From Rhodospirillales bacterium (GTDB taxonomy: Bacteria > Pseudomonadota > Alphaproteobacteria > Micavibrionales > Micavibrionaceae): a stretch of 64,000 nucleotides of DNA. Of this stretch, positions 16,568-24,008 are shown in pieces. A program made the translations under genes and the position numbers. The DNA is taken from positions 1,674,001 to 1,738,000 of the forward strand of contig CP060238.1 of assembly GCA_023898765.1 (NCBI GenBank). Direction: 5' to 3'. Below the pieces are notes generated by a model that was given only the letters and a program-made list of their open reading frames with translations, was not told the DNA's origin and made no database searches. How positions within the stretch are numbered: position 1 is the stretch's first letter; each line of letters opens with the position of its first letter.

Positions 16568-18658
16568 ATGGGACTGGATAAACTGACAGAGCAGGATTTG
16601 GGCAAAACCTATCAGGGGCTTCAGGGCCTTCTTGAAGGGATGGATGCCAAAGATGTCAAGGTTCCCAACCTGCCCGCAGGTCCGCTGAAAGCGCTGATCG
16701 AAAATCAGGCCAAACAGTTGCAAACGCCCGGTGCGAAAGTCGGGCAGCAGGATCTGGCTTCCAGGTTTGGCAACTTTATGCGCCGCTTCACAGGCGAAGA
16801 AGACGCCGACCCCAGAACCGGCACGCGCGAGGCCGCCAGATCCGTTCTGGACAAAGGCATCAAAGGCGCCGGTCCGGATATGCTGGAGTTTCACGCGCTT
16901 TTGGCTGTTTATGGCGGCAACCCGGTCTTTGACGACACGATAAGCGCGGCGGAAAAAGCGGATGCGCAGCGCATCGCGGACGGGCTGGCCAAGGGACAGT
17001 CCATCAATTCTTTGCGCGGGGACTTTGCAAGCTCCGCGCGGGACGCCGCCGCCAAAGCTGCAGAAGCCAAACTGGCGGCCGTCACGCAATCGGAACTGGA
17101 AGTCAATGTGGATGCCGCGCTGGCGGCCAGAGGCCTCATCAGGCCGGACCAGATCGGGACATTGACGGAAATGCAGCGGGCGCAGAGCCTCAACGAGCTC
17201 ATGGCCACGGACTCCGAATATATGCAGCAGGAAGGCGTTTTTGAGGAAGGCCGCATGCGTCTGGACCATGTACAGGACATGGCCTTTGGAGAAAAGGGCT
17301 GGCAGGTTCAAAGCGGCGCGCTTGACGTCGCCCGTGCCGGCGTGAACGGAATGCACATGGCGGAAGAAGTCCAGACATGGATGGAAAGCGGCGACGCCAA
17401 CCAGATTAAAATGGCGCAGGCTGTTTTGGGGATACCTTCAACAGGCCGGATCGACCGCGCCACCCTTGATGCAGGGAATGATTATATCCGGGCCGGATAC
17501 CAGACAGATTTTGAAGACCTGAACTTTGTTGAAAACGCCACGGGCTCTACCAACCCCACCATGGTTTTCAACGCCGCCAATGGCGGGCGTCTTTATGTTC
17601 CGGATGTCGGGACAGAACAAGGCGTCGCGGAGCTGAAAGCCGCGGGGCTGAGCGATGACCAGATCACGGCGATGAAATCCCTCCCCTCCGCGCAGGATGA
17701 AGGGGTGGACCCGGAGGCGCCGGGCGTTACGACACGCGAAGAATTTATGGCCAGGGAATATATGGGCGACCATGCCGTCTATACAAAAGTCATCGAAGCG
17801 CGCAACGAACATGCGGCGGCAAGAACGCTGGATGCGCAGGCATCTACGCTGAAAACGGAATTCGAAAATTCCGCCGAGAGCCTCTATCCCAGACTCAATG
17901 TGGATGTGTTGGCCGAGATGAAAGAGAACCCGCCGGAGCTAAGAGACATGGTCGCCGGAAAGTCCCGGATGCTCGATCACAGGGAGAGACTCGTGAATTT
18001 TCTGGAGCATCGCGGGGAAGACGGCCAGAAACACGCAGAGGCTATCCGCAATCTCGACGGGGAGGAACTTGTTGGCTACCTGAAACAAAACAGGATTGCC
18101 CTGCTGAACGTTCATGCCGAAACGGACCATTATATGGATGCGATACGCCGGGGACACACAGAATACAAAAACGCCGTGGTCATGACGACAGGCGAGCCGG
18201 ACAAAATCGCGGCCATTGAAAGATCCATAAAAGCCGCAGGGGAACCGGAGCCCGCCATCGGCGACCCGAAAGAAATGATCGCCAAAAGCCAAAGCCCTGT
18301 AAAGGCTGCCGTTGACAACAGCGCGATTAAAGCGGCCCCTTCTGAATACAAACCCAAGAGTTTCGAGGAACAGCTGGCGAACATGAAGAAATATATTGCC
18401 AGCTCGATAGAAAATGAAATCGACCGCAGGGCAGCCGCTGCCGCCTCGGGCAAAGATGCCACCGTGACGCAGTCCGGCGCAAATTTCCAGGCCCCGGTCG
18501 CGGCAGACGAAGGAATTAAAGTAACAGAGGAACGCGGATTCTTTTCAAAATTCTTCAACCCTGTGGAAGCTGCGGAAGCCAAAGCCCCCGAAGCAGACAG
18601 GCCAGCCCCCCAAATCAACCGGGGCCCTACCATGGACCTTGGAATAGGCGGCGCTTAA
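16568..18658 (+). CDS. Large soluble protein of unknown family
   Basis: 696 residues, Ala/Glu-rich, without signal peptide or membrane segment. No family was recognised. The only local resemblance is IKMAQAVLGIPSTGRIDRATLDAG (about 278-301), which loosely follows the helix-turn pattern of peptidoglycan-binding (PG_binding_1) repeats. The region 370-560 is strongly helical, and the last 130 residues are Pro/Ala/Lys-rich and probably disordered, ending GPTMDLGIGGA. It has its own strong promoter, a GGGA ribosome site and a terminator ahead of it, so it looks like an independently expressed gene. The absence of an N-terminal export signal leaves both a cytoplasmic role and delivery by a specialised secretion system possible; neither is shown. 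Confidence 0.75.
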   Translation: MGLDKLTEQDLGKTYQGLQGLLEGMDAKDVKVPNLPAGPLKALIENQAKQLQTPGAKVGQQDLASRFGNFMRRFTGEEDADPRTGTREAARSVLDKGIKGAGPDMLEFHALLAVYGGNPVFDDTISAAEKADAQRIADGLAKGQSINSLRGDFASSARDAAAKAAEAKLAAVTQSELEVNVDAALAARGLIRPDQIGTLTEMQRAQSLNELMATDSEYMQQEGVFEEGRMRLDHVQDMAFGEKGWQVQSGALDVARAGVNGMHMAEEVQTWMESGDANQIKMAQAVLGIPSTGRIDRATLDAGNDYIRAGYQTDFEDLNFVENATGSTNPTMVFNAANGGRLYVPDVGTEQGVAELKAAGLSDDQITAMKSLPSAQDEGVDPEAPGVTTREEFMAREYMGDHAVYTKVIEARNEHAAARTLDAQASTLKTEFENSAESLYPRLNVDVLAEMKENPPELRDMVAGKSRMLDHRERLVNFLEHRGEDGQKHAEAIRNLDGEELVGYLKQNRIALLNVHAETDHYMDAIRRGHTEYKNAVVMTTGEPDKIAAIERSIKAAGEPEPAIGDPKEMIAKSQSPVKAAVDNSAIKAAPSEYKPKSFEEQLANMKKYIASSIENEIDRRAAAAASGKDATVTQSGANFQAPVAADEGIKVTEERGFFSKFFNPVEAAEAKAPEADRPAPQINRGPTMDLGIGGA

Positions 18659-18696
18659 AAGCTAGAGCATTGTACGTTTAAGTTGAATCCCTTTCA

Positions 18697-18750
18697 CCGT
18701 CATCCCCGCGACGATGCGCAGCATCGCTTAAACGGCGGGGATCCAGGGAT
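18697..18750. repeat. Extragenic palindrome (GTCATCCCCGC type)
   Basis: Outer arms ATCCCCGC (18702-18709) and GCGGGGAT (18735-18742) enclose an inner palindrome GATGC-GCA-GCATC (18712-18724). The layout, a nested cruciform outside genes, resembles the dispersed palindromes common in alphaproteobacterial genomes. It lies between the 696-residue gene and the integrative element. Confidence 0.6.
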
Positions 18751-18752
18751 GT

Positions 18753-18769
18753 GCGCGGATTTGCCGCGC
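18753..18769 (-). terminator. Hairpin, possible original ychF terminator
   Basis: GCGCGG, a five-base loop and CCGCGC form a perfect six-base-pair stem. On the minus strand it comes three bases after the left copy of the 14-bp repeat, which itself spells the end of ychF and a TAA stop. If the element were removed, this hairpin would follow ychF directly. It lacks a long T run, so termination strength is uncertain. Confidence 0.4.
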
Positions 18770-18772
18770 TCT

Positions 18773-18786
18773 TAAACGTTAAACCG
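18773..18786. repeat. Candidate att site, distal copy
   Basis: TAAACGTTAAACCG, identical to 21419-21432 in the same orientation. Read on the minus strand it gives CGG TTT AAC GTT TAA, that is Arg-Phe-Asn-Val-stop, the same last residues as YchF. Confidence 0.7.
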
Positions 18787-18843
18787 TTAAATCGGACTTA
18801 AATAGCTGATTTAAATAGTATAAATAATTACACATTTGTTTTT

Positions 18844-18871
18844 ATACCCGTTTCTGTACTCGGTTTTATAT
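18844..18871. repeat. 28-bp near-repeat, distal copy
   Basis: Matches 21280-21307 at 25 of 28 positions in the same orientation; both begin ATACCCG and end CGGTTTTATAT. It lies 58 bp inside the distal 14-bp repeat. An integrase arm-binding site, or an alternative att core, are the likely meanings. Confidence 0.6.
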
Positions 18872-18887
18872 TTTCACCTATCCAAAA

Positions 18888-19162
18888 TCACGAATAAATA
18901 AAATCATCAGTCCCGATACGATTACTTCCAAACACAACTCTGTAATCATCATCAAATTCATTTATATACGCTTCGGCTTGCTCTCGAAATGCAAAAATGC
19001 CTGCTAAATGCCAAGGGTCATCTCGCAGAACTCCCCATACGCGCAAACACCCATGATTATCAGCATCCAACGTTGGCAAAAAATGTTGCAGGTTTGATAA
19101 TGGACGGAACCAAAACGAATAGCCGCATCACGTTTTCTGTCTATTGCACTTTTACGTTCCAT
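18888..19162 (-). pseudogene. Small element gene, about 91 residues, interrupted by a one-base frameshift
   Basis: From the ATG at 19162 the frame reads MERKSAIDRKRDAAIRFG and continues to a run of six T (19078-19083, minus strand). Past it, a different frame continues smoothly to TAA at 18888 through LPTLDADNHGCLRVWG, HLAGIFAFREQAEAYINEF and a Phe-Ile-Tyr-Ser end. Adding one T would fuse both into a 91-residue hydrophilic protein. The homopolymer makes a true mutation, a sequencing error or slippage all possible. No family recognised. Starts 9 bp after the AlpA-like fragment's stop. Confidence 0.5.
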
Positions 19163-19171
19163 ATCAGTCGA

Positions 19172-19279
19172 TCAACCCTTTAAAAAACAAATATACAAGG
19201 CCTCTACAACAGGTTGCCTTACATGCGCGGAATCAGGAAGTTGGTCAAAGTTTGATAGAGTTTGCTGGTGCTGTGACAT
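19172..19279 (-). pseudogene. Truncated AlpA-like DNA-binding protein
   Basis: A 35-codon frame with a very good ribosome site (AAAGGAG, seven bases before ATG). It reads MSQHQQTLSNFDQLPDSAHV and RQPVVEALY, which resembles the start of the helix-turn-helix of AlpA-type excisionase/regulators found next to P4-type integrases. The frame then ends within six residues (ICFLKG, TGA), so the recognition helix and C-terminal half of a usual 65-80-residue AlpA protein are missing. The family call rests on the N-terminal pattern and context. Confidence 0.5.
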
Positions 19280-19367
19280 TGAAAATCTCCTTTGCGTTGC
19301 CTCAATACGCATTAGGAAATCACATTCCGTGTCACTGATAACTGACGGCAAATACCCCTATTTGATT

Positions 19368-19949
19368 TCAGTAGGGAAAATAATCATTAGAAATGTCGCA
19401 ATCGCGATAAAAGATAAGGGTTTGGTCAGATACATCACTGCCAATTTTTATGCCTTTAAGAAAGCCGAATATCGTTCTTTCGTCTGCCCCAAACTCTTTT
19501 TTACAAGCCTGAACAGCTTCCGTCTTACTCACGCCCTCTCTCATTTTTAATTCCACATAGCAGACACACCTTAATCTATTATGCTGGCGTTTTGTCTGCC
19601 TTACTCCACGTTGGGGTTTTAGATGAAAGGCATCGTCAGCACTTGCGCCATCACTTACTTTTATCAACCTTTCAAAAACCCAGTCTTTTAAAAAATCCGG
19701 TGCTTGCCCATTCTGTTCAGAAACCACATAAAGAGAAAGTAAGACCCTTGCATAAAGCGGCGATTCAGCCTCCTTTCTTTCTATTGACTGAATATATTCA
19801 AGGGCAAACTCATTTATATCGGTATTGATTGATATTGATTTGGAATACTCCTCACGAAACAATTCATAACCGACTTCTCCTCCATGAGAGCGTATAAAAG
19901 AGTCTGATTTTTCAATAATTTCGTTAATAAATGCCGCTTCCGCACTCAT
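19368..19949 (-). CDS. Hypothetical cargo protein of the integrative element
   Basis: 193 residues, mainly helical, without signal peptide or membrane segment. No family recognised. The middle carries a basic patch (RGVRQTKRQHNRLRC) and the C-terminal part VSKTEAVQACKKEFGADERTIFGFLKG looks like a helix-turn-helix of the kind where a KTEA helix precedes a DERTI helix, so DNA binding is possible. It starts 9 bp after the integrase stop with an AGGAAG ribosome site and is therefore translated from the same message. AT-rich codon use, as in the rest of the element. Confidence 0.6.
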   Translation of the reverse strand: MSAEAAFINEIIEKSDSFIRSHGGEVGYELFREEYSKSISINTDINEFALEYIQSIERKEAESPLYARVLLSLYVVSEQNGQAPDFLKDWVFERLIKVSDGASADDAFHLKPQRGVRQTKRQHNRLRCVCYVELKMREGVSKTEAVQACKKEFGADERTIFGFLKGIKIGSDVSDQTLIFYRDCDISNDYFPY

Positions 19950-19958
19950 TTCAGCTTC

Positions 19959-21230
19959 CTACTTTCTGAAATTGGCAACAACAACTTTATCGCTTTCGCC
20001 ATTGGCAAGAGTGTCGAGAAGATTTGCCCATTGTTGCATCATAATTTTACGATCCTCCAAGTGATCGGCATGGTTATAAGTTCGGCGCACCGCATTAGGC
20101 TCTGAATGAGCAAGTTGACGCTCAATCCAATCAGCATGGAACCCCATTTCATTAAGGTGAGTGCTTCCTGTGGTGCGCGTAGCATGAGGGCTATAACGAC
20201 CAGACCAACCCATGTTTTTTAGCGCCTGGCGGAAGGTATTGTCCGTCATGGGTTCATCACGCTTATCCCTGTGAGGAAAAACGTGAGGTCGATGGCCTGT
20301 AAATTTTTTCATGCTTTCAAGTATCTCTACAGCCTGTTTAGGCAAAGGCACTGTATGTTGCTTACGCTTTTTCATTAGATCAGCAGGACGGTGCCAAACA
20401 GCTTTTTCAAAATCTATTTGATCCCAACGCATACCCACGATCTCTTTCGGACGAGCCAGAGTCAGCCACATGAGTTTGAAAGCAGAAACCACCTGAAAAT
20501 TCCGCTCATATCCTGCAAGATCACGTAAAAATTCACCAATTTCCTCTTTCTCCAAAGGACGTTTGTGCTGTGTCTTATTAGGGGGCAAGGCCTTACGGAC
20601 TGGATAAACAGGGTCTACCTCAACCATCAAATTTGAAATAGCAAACTCAAAAATCGACGACATAGTACGCTTAGCCTCATCTTTCACAGATGGGCCGTTA
20701 TTATCTGCCGCTTTTTGTAGAATATCGAGAATGTGGCGCGAAGTGACCTGACGGATGGGAAGTTTTCCTATATGCGGATAGACAACCCGTTTCAGCATAT
20801 CGCGCCGACGTTTTTTGGTGATTTCTTCCCAATCCCGCAAATCAACCCACTTGTCAGCCACCACTTCAAAAGTATTGGAAAATTCTTGTTCCCGCTTAAT
20901 CCTATCTAATTGGCGATTATGCGCCGGATTTATACCTTGCTTAACAAGCGATCTGGCTTTATCGCGCTCCTTACGGGCTTCGGCCAACGTAAAGCGCCTA
21001 TCATTTCTACGTGTTTCAGCTTCTTCTTCATTCTCTTTACCAGAAACGTAAGCATACTCACCGATAGCGAACATGCTTTCTTTACGCTTACCCTCGTGGA
21101 CAAGTTCAAAGCGATAACGCCACGCCTTCACACCATTAGGCTTAACTTCAAGATAAAGCCCTTTGGCATCCTTTATTCTATACAGCTTCTTTTTCGGCTT
21201 CGCACCACGACACGCACTATCAGTAAGCAT
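19959..21230 (-). CDS. int: P4-type tyrosine recombinase (integrase)
   Basis: 423 residues. The N-terminal DUF4102-type arm-binding domain starts LTDSACRGAKPKKKLYRIKD and includes GLYLEVKPNG and WRYRFE. The catalytic domain keeps the required residues: Arg 260 (LARPKE), His 349 and Arg 352 (HATR), His 375 (LAHSEPN) and the nucleophile Tyr 385 (TYNHAD). It should carry out site-specific integration, usually into gene 3' ends such as tRNA genes. Here the closest conserved gene is ychF, whose stop lies 188 bp upstream of the integrase start. The gene is complete and appears functional. Confidence 0.94.
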   Translation of the reverse strand: MLTDSACRGAKPKKKLYRIKDAKGLYLEVKPNGVKAWRYRFELVHEGKRKESMFAIGEYAYVSGKENEEEAETRRNDRRFTLAEARKERDKARSLVKQGINPAHNRQLDRIKREQEFSNTFEVVADKWVDLRDWEEITKKRRRDMLKRVVYPHIGKLPIRQVTSRHILDILQKAADNNGPSVKDEAKRTMSSIFEFAISNLMVEVDPVYPVRKALPPNKTQHKRPLEKEEIGEFLRDLAGYERNFQVVSAFKLMWLTLARPKEIVGMRWDQIDFEKAVWHRPADLMKKRKQHTVPLPKQAVEILESMKKFTGHRPHVFPHRDKRDEPMTDNTFRQALKNMGWSGRYSPHATRTTGSTHLNEMGFHADWIERQLAHSEPNAVRRTYNHADHLEDRKIMMQQWANLLDTLANGESDKVVVANFRK

Positions 21231-21279
21231 CTTGCCTCACACATTTATACACGGTTTAAAATGGCCGTGTTTTTGAACC

Positions 21280-21307
21280 ATACCCGATACTGTACACGGT
21301 TTTATAT
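21280..21307. repeat. 28-bp near-repeat, integrase-proximal copy
   Basis: Pairs with 18844-18871 (25 of 28 identical). A further partial copy of its core, ACACGGTTT, is at 21250-21258. All lie in the 188 bp between integrase start and ychF stop, where arm-type sites and the integrase promoter would be expected. Confidence 0.6.
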
Positions 21308-21417
21308 GAGATGGCAAGAAATGTAATGATGTGCTAAGAGAGAATAAAATCTTTAAATATCATGCAATTAAGCAATATATGAGATGACTTGAAATTACAC
21401 GAAATTAACGATTTGGT

Positions 21418-22521
21418 CTAAACGTTAAACCGGAACAGGATAAGGTCGCCGTCATGCACGACGTAGTCCTTGCCTTCCTGCCGCATTTTTCCGGCATCCT
21501 TGGCGGCCTGTTCGCCGCCCAGGGCGGTGTAATCCTCGAAAGAGATCACTTCGGCCTTGATGAAGCCCTTTTCAAAATCCGTGTGGATTTCACCGGCGGC
21601 TTCGGGCGCCTTGGCTCCGATGCGCACCGTCCAGGCCCGCGCTTCTTTCGGCCCCACCGTGAAATAGGTGTGCAGCCCCAGCAGCGCGTAACCGGCGCGG
21701 ATAATCTTGTTCAACCCCGGCTCTGTCAGGCCGAGGCTTTCCAGAAATTCGGCCTTGTCTTCGGCGTTATCGAGCTGCGCAATCTCCGATTCAATCGCCG
21801 CGCAAATCGTCACGGCCTCGGACCCTTGCGCCGCCGCCATCTCTTCCACTTTTTTCGTCCAGTCGTTCCCCGCCGCCGCATCGTTTTCATTTACGTTGCA
21901 AACATAAAGGACCGGCTTTGCCGTCATAAGATGCAGCGAATGCATCCAGCGTTTTTCGTCCTCGTTCGAAGGCGTCACCGTGCGGGCGGATTTCCCTTCC
22001 TCCAAAGCTTTAAGGACCGTCTGCATAAAGGCATATTGCGCCTTGATCTCCGCGTCGTTGGATTTTGTCTTGCGCACGATGGCGTCGCACTGTTTTTGCA
22101 GGGACTCCAGGTCCGCCAGCATCAGTTCCGTTTCGATCACCTCCGCATCGCGCAAAGGGTCGATGGAGCCTTCCACATGGGTAATGTCCTGATTTTCAAA
22201 ACAGCGCAGGACATGAATGATCGCATCCGTTTCTCGGATATTGGACAAAAACTGGTTGCCCAGCCCTTCCCCTTTGCTGGCGCCTTTGACCAGTCCGGCG
22301 ATATCGACAAACTCAAGCTGGGTGGGAACGATTTTCGCCGACTTCCCTATTTTGGCGATCCGGTCCAGCCGCGCGTCCGGCACGGCGACCTTGCCCACGT
22401 TGGGCTCGATCGTACAAAAGGGAAAATTCTCCGCCTGCGCGGCGGCCGTCGCCGTGAGCGCGTTAAACAAGGTGGATTTTCCGACATTCGGCAACCCCAC
22501 AATTCCGCAGTTAAATCCCAT
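21418..22521 (-). CDS. ychF: Obg-like P-loop ATPase YchF
   Basis: 367 residues, the usual length. A conserved translation- and stress-linked ATPase that binds ribosomes. The P-loop GLPNVGKST is at 8-16, the switch region DIAGLVKGASKGEGLGN follows at about 72-89, and the C-terminal TGS domain ends with the typical VHDGDLILFRFNV. The last codons and first bases of the stop form the right-hand 14-bp repeat of the integrative element, so this 3' end may have been supplied by the element. Starts inside pth (11 bp overlap), part of an rplY-pth-ychF run. Confidence 0.96.
   Translation of the reverse strand: MGFNCGIVGLPNVGKSTLFNALTATAAAQAENFPFCTIEPNVGKVAVPDARLDRIAKIGKSAKIVPTQLEFVDIAGLVKGASKGEGLGNQFLSNIRETDAIIHVLRCFENQDITHVEGSIDPLRDAEVIETELMLADLESLQKQCDAIVRKTKSNDAEIKAQYAFMQTVLKALEEGKSARTVTPSNEDEKRWMHSLHLMTAKPVLYVCNVNENDAAAGNDWTKKVEEMAAAQGSEAVTICAAIESEIAQLDNAEDKAEFLESLGLTEPGLNKIIRAGYALLGLHTYFTVGPKEARAWTVRIGAKAPEAAGEIHTDFEKGFIKAEVISFEDYTALGGEQAAKDAGKMRQEGKDYVVHDGDLILFRFNV
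21419..21432. repeat. Candidate att site at the ychF 3' end
   Basis: TAAACGTTAAACCG, the partner of 18773-18786. On the minus strand it covers the codons for Arg-Phe-Asn-Val and the first two bases of the TAG stop of ychF. Confidence 0.7.
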
Positions 22522-23119
22522 TCATCTCCTCCGCCACATTCGTCATGAAGTCTGATTTATTGTCTTCCACCAACAAAGGCGCGTGCTTTGCCACGGCCTC
22601 TATCCACGCGGGCAGCCATTTTTGTTCTTCCTTTGAAAAATCGCTTAAGACATATCCCGTGACGCGGTTTCTATCGCCCGGATGCCCGATCCCCATGCGC
22701 ACGCGCCAGTAATTTTGCGTGCCAAGATGCGCGTCGATAGACTTCAATCCGTTATGGCCGCCGCTGCCGCCGCCCTGCTTGACCTTTATCTTCCCGGGAA
22801 CCAGATCAAGGTCGTCGTGAAACACGACAATCTGCCCCGGTGAAATTTTATAAAACCGGGCCACTTTCCCGACGCAGACGCCGGACTCGTTCATATAGGT
22901 CTGGGGTTTGAGAAGCGCTACTTTTTTGCCGCCCAGACGCCCCTCGCTGAGCAGGCCGTCAAATTTGGATTTAAAAGGCGTAAAAGAAGGCTCCCGGGCG
23001 ATTTCATCCACCGTCATAAAACCGATATTGTGCCGGTTTTTGGCATATTTGTCTTCGGGATTTCCAAGCCCTACGAAAAGCCACATATCGGAATTTTTCT
23101 TTTGTAGAAATGAAAACAT
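22511..23119 (-). CDS. pth: Peptidyl-tRNA hydrolase
   Basis: 202 residues from the ATG at 23119 (GGTGG five bases ahead); the family usually starts around MWLFVGLGNP, so ATG at 23086 is an alternative that lacks a ribosome site. The enzyme frees tRNA from prematurely released peptidyl-tRNA. Visible signatures: VGLGNPEDKYAKNRHNIGF with catalytic His, KPQTYMNESG, and the HDDLDLVPGKIKVKQGG loop containing the catalytic Asp, followed by GGHNGLKSI. The upstream ATG touches a 72-bp extragenic inverted repeat that may have been inserted between rplY and pth. Overlaps ychF by 11 bp. Confidence 0.95.
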   Translation of the reverse strand: MFSFLQKKNSDMWLFVGLGNPEDKYAKNRHNIGFMTVDEIAREPSFTPFKSKFDGLLSEGRLGGKKVALLKPQTYMNESGVCVGKVARFYKISPGQIVVFHDDLDLVPGKIKVKQGGGSGGHNGLKSIDAHLGTQNYWRVRMGIGHPGDRNRVTGYVLSDFSKEEQKWLPAWIEAVAKHAPLLVEDNKSDFMTNVAEEMNGI

Positions 23120-23191
23120 TTAACCACCAAGCCCACCAAGAACGCCAAGAAATAATATACGCTTGGTGACCTTGGTGTCCTTGGTGGTTAA
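23120..23191. repeat. Extragenic inverted repeat (CCACCAAG family)
   Basis: Arms of about 30 bp (23120-23149 and 23162-23191) are imperfect reverse complements built from CACCAAG-like units, with a 12-base AT-rich loop. It fills most of the 82 bp between rplY and pth. A second, single-arm copy is at 40057-40087. Confidence 0.8.
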
Positions 23192-23201
23192 TAAAAAACA
23201 G

Positions 23202-23879
23202 CTAGTCCTTTTTGTCTTCTTTGTCTTCGGCTTTTTCTTCGCCTTCGGCCTTGGCTTCACCTTCGGCAGCTTCCCCTTCGGCGGCTTCTTCCGTCGGCTC
23301 TTCTTCAATCAGAAGGCGCGGCGCGGCAATAGTGGCCAGTGTGAAGTCGCGGTCCTGAATGGCCGGCACTGCCCCTTCCGGCATCGTAGCGGCACTAATA
23401 TTGATAGAATCGCCGATTGCAAAGGGAGTCATATCCACCTCAATTTCAGACGGAATGTTCGTGGCCTGAGAAACCAGATCGACCGTATGGCGCACGACGT
23501 TCAAAATGCCTTTTTCTTTCAGGCCCTTGCAGTCTTCCTGATGGATGAAGCTCACAGGCACCGCCACTGTAATCTTTGTTTTAGGCGTTACCCGCAAAAA
23601 ATCGGCATGCAGGACCTGGTCCGTAACAGGGTGCACCTGAACGTCCCGCGCCAGAACAAGATTTTTTTCACCTTCCAGATCCAGTTCGCACAGGGTCGTG
23701 AACATGTGCCCCTTGTTATACTCCAGATTGGATTCCTTGGCGGGGAGAGAAATGGAGACGGGTTCTTTTTTATCGCCGTAAATCACGGCGGGAATTCTGT
23801 TTTCACGGCGTAGTGCGCGGGCGATCCCCTTACCTGTCCCCTCACGTTTTGCCGCAGACAGTGCGTAGTGCTTTGTCAT
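23202..23879 (-). CDS. rplY: Large ribosomal subunit protein bL25, CTC type
   Basis: 225 residues. bL25 binds 5S rRNA; the longer CTC form adds a C-terminal beta domain. The RNA-binding part shows REGTGKGIARALRRENRIPAVIYG (about 12-35) and HADFLRVTPKTKITVAVPV; the CTC part has GILNVVRHTVDLV and IPSEIEVDMTPFAIGDSINIS. The last 35 residues are a Glu/Ala/Lys/Asp run that is common but poorly conserved in alphaproteobacterial members. First gene of the rplY-pth-ychF cluster. Confidence 0.95.
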   Translation of the reverse strand: MTKHYALSAAKREGTGKGIARALRRENRIPAVIYGDKKEPVSISLPAKESNLEYNKGHMFTTLCELDLEGEKNLVLARDVQVHPVTDQVLHADFLRVTPKTKITVAVPVSFIHQEDCKGLKEKGILNVVRHTVDLVSQATNIPSEIEVDMTPFAIGDSINISAATMPEGAVPAIQDRDFTLATIAAPRLLIEEEPTEEAAEGEAAEGEAKAEGEEKAEDKEDKKD

Positions 23880-24008
23880 CGGTTTTTTCCTTCTTTTTTG
23901 TTTCGGTTTTAAAATAACGGCCGCACCTCCAGGGGGATGAACGGCCCTTTTCGCGCACCTAAAGAGCAGAAATACGGCAAAATTTCAAGAAAATACTGAT
24001 TTGAAAGC

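Larger units (their letters stand above)
18773..21432 (-). mobile_element. Small integrative element inserted at the 3' end of ychF
   Basis: About 2.66 kb bounded by a 14-bp direct repeat, with a P4-type tyrosine integrase at the ychF side, a 193-residue cargo gene, a truncated AlpA-like gene and a frameshifted small gene, all on the minus strand. It is visibly AT-richer than its surroundings. The right repeat is the last four codons of ychF with the first two bases of its stop; the left repeat plus the next base spells the same four codons and a TAA stop. This is what integration into a gene end that restores the gene would leave. The element seems decayed in its small genes but the integrase is intact. 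Confidence 0.75.

Noticed and set aside
19144..19338. 64-codon plus-strand frame in the integrative element
   Set aside because: It lies opposite the AlpA-like fragment and the 91-residue gene, which have ribosome sites and protein-like sequence.
23880..24008. Possible hairpin upstream of rplY (two AACGGCC units)
   Set aside because: The units are direct, not inverted, repeats and do not form a convincing stem.
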